Source: Bacteroidota bacterium (GTDB lineage Bacteria > Bacteroidota > Bacteroidia > Chitinophagales > LD1). From it: 9,433 bases of DNA. Under the pieces are notes generated by a model. That model had not been told where the DNA came from and made no database searches. It worked only from the letters and a program-made list of their open reading frames with translations. Positions 6,447 through 9,433 of the stretch are shown in pieces (the stretch's first letter is position 1; the number at the start of each line of letters is the position of its first letter). The stretch covers positions 1 to 9,433 of the forward strand of contig PLSN01000202.1 of NCBI GenBank assembly GCA_003165135.1, in the 5' to 3' direction. A program made the position numbers and the translations under genes.

Positions 6447-7718
6447 ATGCGGAACGACCAAAAATTTACGGGTAATATAGACTGGCTGACAGTGCTGATC
6501 TATCTCGTGCTCGTGCTGATAGGCTGGGCCACGATTTACTCTGCGGTCTATACTGATGGTCTGAGCCCATTCAATACTGCGGGCAGCGGCACAGCGGTCA
6601 ATACCGGCAAACAGTTTCAGTGGATCATTGGCTGCATAGTCATTGCTGCGATCATCCTTATTATAGACGGCAAATTTTTTGTTACTTTTTCGTATCCGAT
6701 CTTTGGCGCTTTCATTCCATTGCTGATCGGTGTCATGTTCTTTGGTGCTATGGTCAAGGGCCAGCGAAACTGGATCAGAATTGGAGGCTTTCAGATGCAG
6801 CCATCAGAGCTGGCCAAGTTTACGACCAGTCTGGCACTGGCGAAATTTCTGTCAGGCCTGAATGTCGATGTGCGAAAATGGCGCGACAAGTGGAAAGCCT
6901 TTGCCATCATAGGTCTGCCGATGATGATAGTACTGATACAAGGCGACGCGGGTTCTGCTATTGTGTTTGCCGTTTTTGCATTGGTGCTTTTCAGAGAGGG
7001 CCTGGAGTCTTATTACCTGATCATCGGCGGCTCAGTTATTTTTCTATCAGTGATCGCGCTGGTGGTGCCAAAGCTCTGGTATATGTGGGTGGCTTTTGCT
7101 GCGATAGGCGGGATACTAATTTATTTTAATTATAAAAAACGACAATTGGTCTACCTCATCACGGGCATAGTGCTCGTGTCCAGCATCTATGTGACGGGTG
7201 TGAATTTCATCTTTGCTCACCTCAAGTCACATCAGCGCGACCGTATCAATGTACTGCTCGGCAGAGAGGTCGAAAAAGGCAAGGACTGGAACATCAAACA
7301 ATCTATCATCGCTATCGGCTCCGGCGGCCTGACCGGCAAAGGCTACCTGCAGGGTACACAGACAAAACTCAAGTTCGTACCCGAGCAGAGCACTGATTTT
7401 ATCTTCAGTTCTATCGGTGAGGAGTGGGGTTTCGCGGGTAGTATCGTGATCATAGGTTTGTTTATGGGCTTACTCATGCGGCTGTTATATCTCTCGGAGC
7501 GGCAGCGGTCCAAGTACAGCCGGATATATGGCTACTGCGTGGTGTCGGTACTCTTCTTTCACTTTCTCATCAATGTCGGCATGGCTATCGGCGTTGCGCC
7601 AGTCATCGGCATACCACTGCCTTTCATCAGCTATGGAGGCTCATCTTTATTGGCCTTTACGATATTGCTGTTCGTTTTTCTACGGCTGGACTCTCAGAGG
7701 CTGGAAGTGCTGAGATAA
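6447..7718 (+). CDS. rodA: RodA, SEDS peptidoglycan glycosyltransferase
   Basis: Multi-span membrane polymerase that extends glycan strands from lipid II together with PBP2. The 423 residues hold about ten hydrophobic segments between about 14 and 413. SEDS hallmarks are RNWIRIGGFQMQPSELAKF (107-125, QPSE at 118-121), GDAGSAIVF (166-174), HQRDRI (262-267), PEQSTDFIFSSIGEEWGF (312-329), and INVGMAIGVAPVIGIPLPF (375-393) followed by ISYGGSS. Asp317 in STDFIF corresponds to the catalytic Asp of characterised RodA proteins. It is slightly longer than E. coli RodA (370), mainly from extra membrane sequence around 184-256, which I believe is common in Bacteroidota. The ATG at 6447 is 6 nt after the mrdA stop. 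Last gene of the + strand cluster; a stem-loop follows. Confidence 0.95.
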   Translation: MRNDQKFTGNIDWLTVLIYLVLVLIGWATIYSAVYTDGLSPFNTAGSGTAVNTGKQFQWIIGCIVIAAIILIIDGKFFVTFSYPIFGAFIPLLIGVMFFGAMVKGQRNWIRIGGFQMQPSELAKFTTSLALAKFLSGLNVDVRKWRDKWKAFAIIGLPMMIVLIQGDAGSAIVFAVFALVLFREGLESYYLIIGGSVIFLSVIALVVPKLWYMWVAFAAIGGILIYFNYKKRQLVYLITGIVLVSSIYVTGVNFIFAHLKSHQRDRINVLLGREVEKGKDWNIKQSIIAIGSGGLTGKGYLQGTQTKLKFVPEQSTDFIFSSIGEEWGFAGSIVIIGLFMGLLMRLLYLSERQRSKYSRIYGYCVVSVLFFHFLINVGMAIGVAPVIGIPLPFISYGGSSLLAFTILLFVFLRLDSQRLEVLR

Positions 7719-7777
7719 TATACCCTTCTATGCACCCAAAGGGTTTGCAATAAACTTTGATTTTCATTAAAACGAAA

Positions 7778-7807
7778 GCCCCAAAATCACTTTTGGGATC
7801 TTGGGGC
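7778..7807. terminator. Stem-loop between convergent rodA and DUF3078 genes
   Basis: Two overlapping stems are possible: GCCCCAA (7778-7784) with TTGGGGC (7801-7807), or CCCAAAA (7780-7786) with TTTTGGG (7791-7797) around a TCAC loop. Read on the minus strand, the outer stem is followed by TTTCGTTTT, so it best fits an intrinsic terminator for the minus-strand DUF3078 gene ending at 7831. On the + strand no clean T-run follows, but position also suits the end of the mrdA-rodA transcript. Confidence 0.6.
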
Positions 7808-7830
7808 CTATATTACTTTACAAAATAATT

Positions 7831-8967
7831 TTAGTGGAATTTATATCCGAAGCCGAGTGTGAATGCCTCACGAAACTGAGTACCACGACCCATATAAGTA
7901 GATCCATTAGACTCATAGTGAGGTACAGCTACTGTCTGGTCATAGATCAGCTGCGTCTCCAGGCTAGCCGTGATAAATTTATTGACCTTAAAGGTAATGT
8001 TGGTTAGCCAGTTCACATACGTGTTGCCTCTGTTGTCATAGTAGAGGTGGTTTTTAAGATCTTGTGTGGCCGGACCGGGGTTGGTCGCCTCTGAAGGGTA
8101 AGCCGCATACACAGCAGCGAGTTCACTCTGCACTATACCATCGAGTACATGTTTGTCTGTATAACTTTGAAAAAGCTCAAGAGATGTTTTGACATTGATA
8201 TTCTTCCAAAGATCCTTTTGAAAATCCATCCTTAGATAAGCACCTATCGAAGCATGATAGGATGTGCCATTGTCAAGTCCATAGCGTGTCCTATCTACTT
8301 TATTGTAGGAAGTATCTCCCTGCGGCAACAAAGTGCTGTTATCCATGATAGTGAATTTAGCAGTAGCAGGAGATAGGTAGAGAGAAAAGAAAGAAGTTGG
8401 TTTATAATTAATACCTAAAGATAACAGCAGGTTGGATGGAGAAAAAGGAGTAGACGATAGCTGTCTGCTAGAAGCAGTACCGGCATCATAATTTGAATAA
8501 TCAAAACCATCAAAAAGGCTCGTCTTGAGATCGGTCAGGAAAGTAGCCATCCATTGCTTTTTTTTGTCAATAATGTATCCTGCCCGCGATGTGATCTGGA
8601 GTATGTCCACATTCTTTCTGAAAGGGTACTTGTTATTAGCACTGGGATGCATGATTCGCCCGCCTGCTATACCTCCTAGAGAGAAGTTGAGCTGATTGTC
8701 CCACAGAAAGTGCTTATTCTCATATGTCCAAGTCGCATTGGCATTGGCCTGTACTGCTATTGAATTCTGTCCGCCTGCAGCCCAGTTCACGAGGGCTACC
8801 TGTCCGAAGTTGACACCAAAGAAACCGGTATATCTCCAGTGGTGGGTGACAGTATCATTTATTTTTACTTCCTGGGGTTTCAGGGCGTCTTTCAGGTCTG
8901 TTTTAGCCTGGCCAAAGACAGTGGCGGAGCATACCAGAGCGAAAAGTATGAGTATCGGGTTTTTCAT
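7831..8967 (-). CDS. DUF3078 outer-membrane beta-barrel protein
   Basis: A 378-residue exported protein of unknown function, matching the DUF3078 family known to me only from Bacteroidota. An N-terminal signal peptide (MKNPILILFALVCSATVFGQ, 1-20) is followed by a short linker and then alternating amphipathic strands typical of a porin-like barrel, ending in FGYKFH with an aromatic near the C-terminus as expected for barrel-assembly recognition. Family landmarks are the NWAAGGQNSIAVQANANATW segment (61-80), WDNQLNFSLGG (89-99), and the long stretch NLLLSLGINYKPTSFFSLYL (180-199) followed by SPATAKFTI. No ligand or enzyme motif is visible. The gene converges with rodA and lies 97 nt downstream of the rfaE2-like gene on the same strand. 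Function cannot be stated beyond an outer-membrane location. Confidence 0.87.
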   Translation of the reverse strand: MKNPILILFALVCSATVFGQAKTDLKDALKPQEVKINDTVTHHWRYTGFFGVNFGQVALVNWAAGGQNSIAVQANANATWTYENKHFLWDNQLNFSLGGIAGGRIMHPSANNKYPFRKNVDILQITSRAGYIIDKKKQWMATFLTDLKTSLFDGFDYSNYDAGTASSRQLSSTPFSPSNLLLSLGINYKPTSFFSLYLSPATAKFTIMDNSTLLPQGDTSYNKVDRTRYGLDNGTSYHASIGAYLRMDFQKDLWKNINVKTSLELFQSYTDKHVLDGIVQSELAAVYAAYPSEATNPGPATQDLKNHLYYDNRGNTYVNWLTNITFKVNKFITASLETQLIYDQTVAVPHYESNGSTYMGRGTQFREAFTLGFGYKFH

Positions 8968-9050
8968 ATTATAGATTTGGGTTACGAAATTTTGTGCAAA
9001 TATTCAATTATTATGCCAAAAGAAGAAGACATTAAGGAATACAGTAAGAT

Positions 9051-9080
9051 GAGCTCTAAAATATTGATCAGGAAGAGCTC
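9051..9080 (-). other. Inverted repeat spanning the rfaE2 stop codon
   Basis: GAGCTCT (9051-9057) and AGAGCTC (9074-9080) form a 7-bp stem with a 16-nt AT-rich loop that contains the minus-strand stop codon (9068-9070). No strong T-run follows on the minus strand, so an intrinsic terminator or mRNA 3'-end stabilising hairpin is only a possibility. Confidence 0.35.
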
Positions 9081-9433
9081 TTATTGATAATAGCCGTTGT
9101 GCTATAGCCCTCGACCAGCGGGATGATCTTTACTTCACCTCCGTTTTGCATGACTACATCGGCACCTACTACCTCAGAGGCTTTATAGTCGCCACCCTTG
9201 ACGAGGATATCAGGACGGATCTTAGTAATAAGTTCCAATGGAGTATCTTCTTCAAAAATAATAATCGCATCTACGAAACTCAGTCCCGCCAATACGACTG
9301 CACGAGAGATCTGATCATTGACGGGGCGATGGGGGCCTTTTAGTCTTCTGACAGATCCATCAGAGTTGAGACCTAGCACAACATGTCCACCCTGGTCCCT
9401 GCAGCGAGCCAGTAGCTCCACATGTCCGGGGTG
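9068..9433 (-). CDS. rfaE2: Heptose-1-phosphate adenylyltransferase (RfaE2/HldE C-domain), 5' end missing
   Basis: Cytidylyltransferase-fold enzyme predicted to join ATP and D-glycero-beta-D-manno-heptose 1-phosphate into ADP-heptose for LPS-type glycan synthesis. The frame stays open to the window edge; the first four visible residues are HPGH, the HxGH nucleotide-binding motif, so the GTG at 9421 is internal. Then come LLARCRDQG, the loop NSDGSVRRLKGPHRPVN, the segment RAVVLAGLSFVDAIIIFEED, PDILVKGGDY, and VEGYSTTAII near the C-terminus, all diagnostic of this family. The visible 121 residues lack only the N-terminal strand (about 30-40 residues) if the gene is the stand-alone form; a fused HldE kinase domain upstream cannot be excluded. 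The usual 'DR' after the RPVN loop reads 'SR' here. Stop is TGA at 9068-9070. Confidence 0.9.
   Translation of the reverse strand, partial: HPGHVELLARCRDQGGHVVLGLNSDGSVRRLKGPHRPVNDQISRAVVLAGLSFVDAIIIFEEDTPLELITKIRPDILVKGGDYKASEVVGADVVMQNGGEVKIIPLVEGYSTTAIINKSSS

Noticed and set aside
6620..7129. Second + strand open frame inside rodA
   Set aside because: Out-of-frame shadow of a clear SEDS protein; Cys/Arg-rich composition with no domain.
7733..7749. ACCC-AAA-GGGT inverted repeat just after rodA as a rodA terminator
   Set aside because: Only a 4-bp perfect stem and no T-run follows; the larger stem-loop at 7778-7807 is a better candidate.
8997..9004. AATATTTG on the minus strand as a -7 element for the DUF3078 gene
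   Set aside because: One mismatch to TAnnTTTG, and the nearest TTTG upstream is only 12 nt away, not the expected 19-21.

Overview
The window reads as a Bacteroidota chromosome, most likely a Chitinophagales or Sphingobacteriales-type lineage. The evidence is the mreB-mreC-mreD-mrdA-rodA order, a DUF3078 outer-membrane protein (a family I know only from this phylum), near-absence of Shine-Dalgarno sites, and TAnnTTTG-type -7 promoter elements. The assignment below phylum level is a guess.

Layout. Bases 1-2775 hold a rod-shape operon on the + strand: the 3' part of mreB, mreC, a 121-residue Imm51-like protein, then mreD. Bases 2838-4480 hold three genes that do not normally belong to this cluster: a Uma2-family (DUF820) putative endonuclease, an aquaporin, and an LMW-PTP-type arsenate reductase only 1 nt behind the aquaporin. 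Bases 4566-7718 resume the elongasome with mrdA (PBP2) and rodA (SEDS glycosyltransferase). A palindromic stem-loop around 7778-7807 separates these from two minus-strand genes: a DUF3078 beta-barrel protein, and the C-terminal part of an rfaE2/hldE-type heptose-1-phosphate adenylyltransferase cut by the right edge.

How the genes work together. MreB filaments with MreC and MreD position and activate the RodA/PBP2 polymerase-transpeptidase pair, which builds lateral peptidoglycan. The aquaporin plus ArsC pair suggests arsenate reduction followed by channel-mediated arsenite exit. The minus-strand genes belong to outer-membrane biology: an outer-membrane barrel and ADP-heptose synthesis for LPS-type glycans.

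I see no wholly new system. The items most worth a second look are the Imm51-like gene embedded between mreC and mreD, the aquaporin/arsC pair with unusual predicted pore residues, the split of the shape cluster by about 1.8 kb of accessory genes, and a GC-rich palindromic repeat that supplies the only strong Shine-Dalgarno-like site, in front of mreC. No tRNA, rRNA, CRISPR array or insertion sequence was seen. No stretch over 300 bases lacks a gene.
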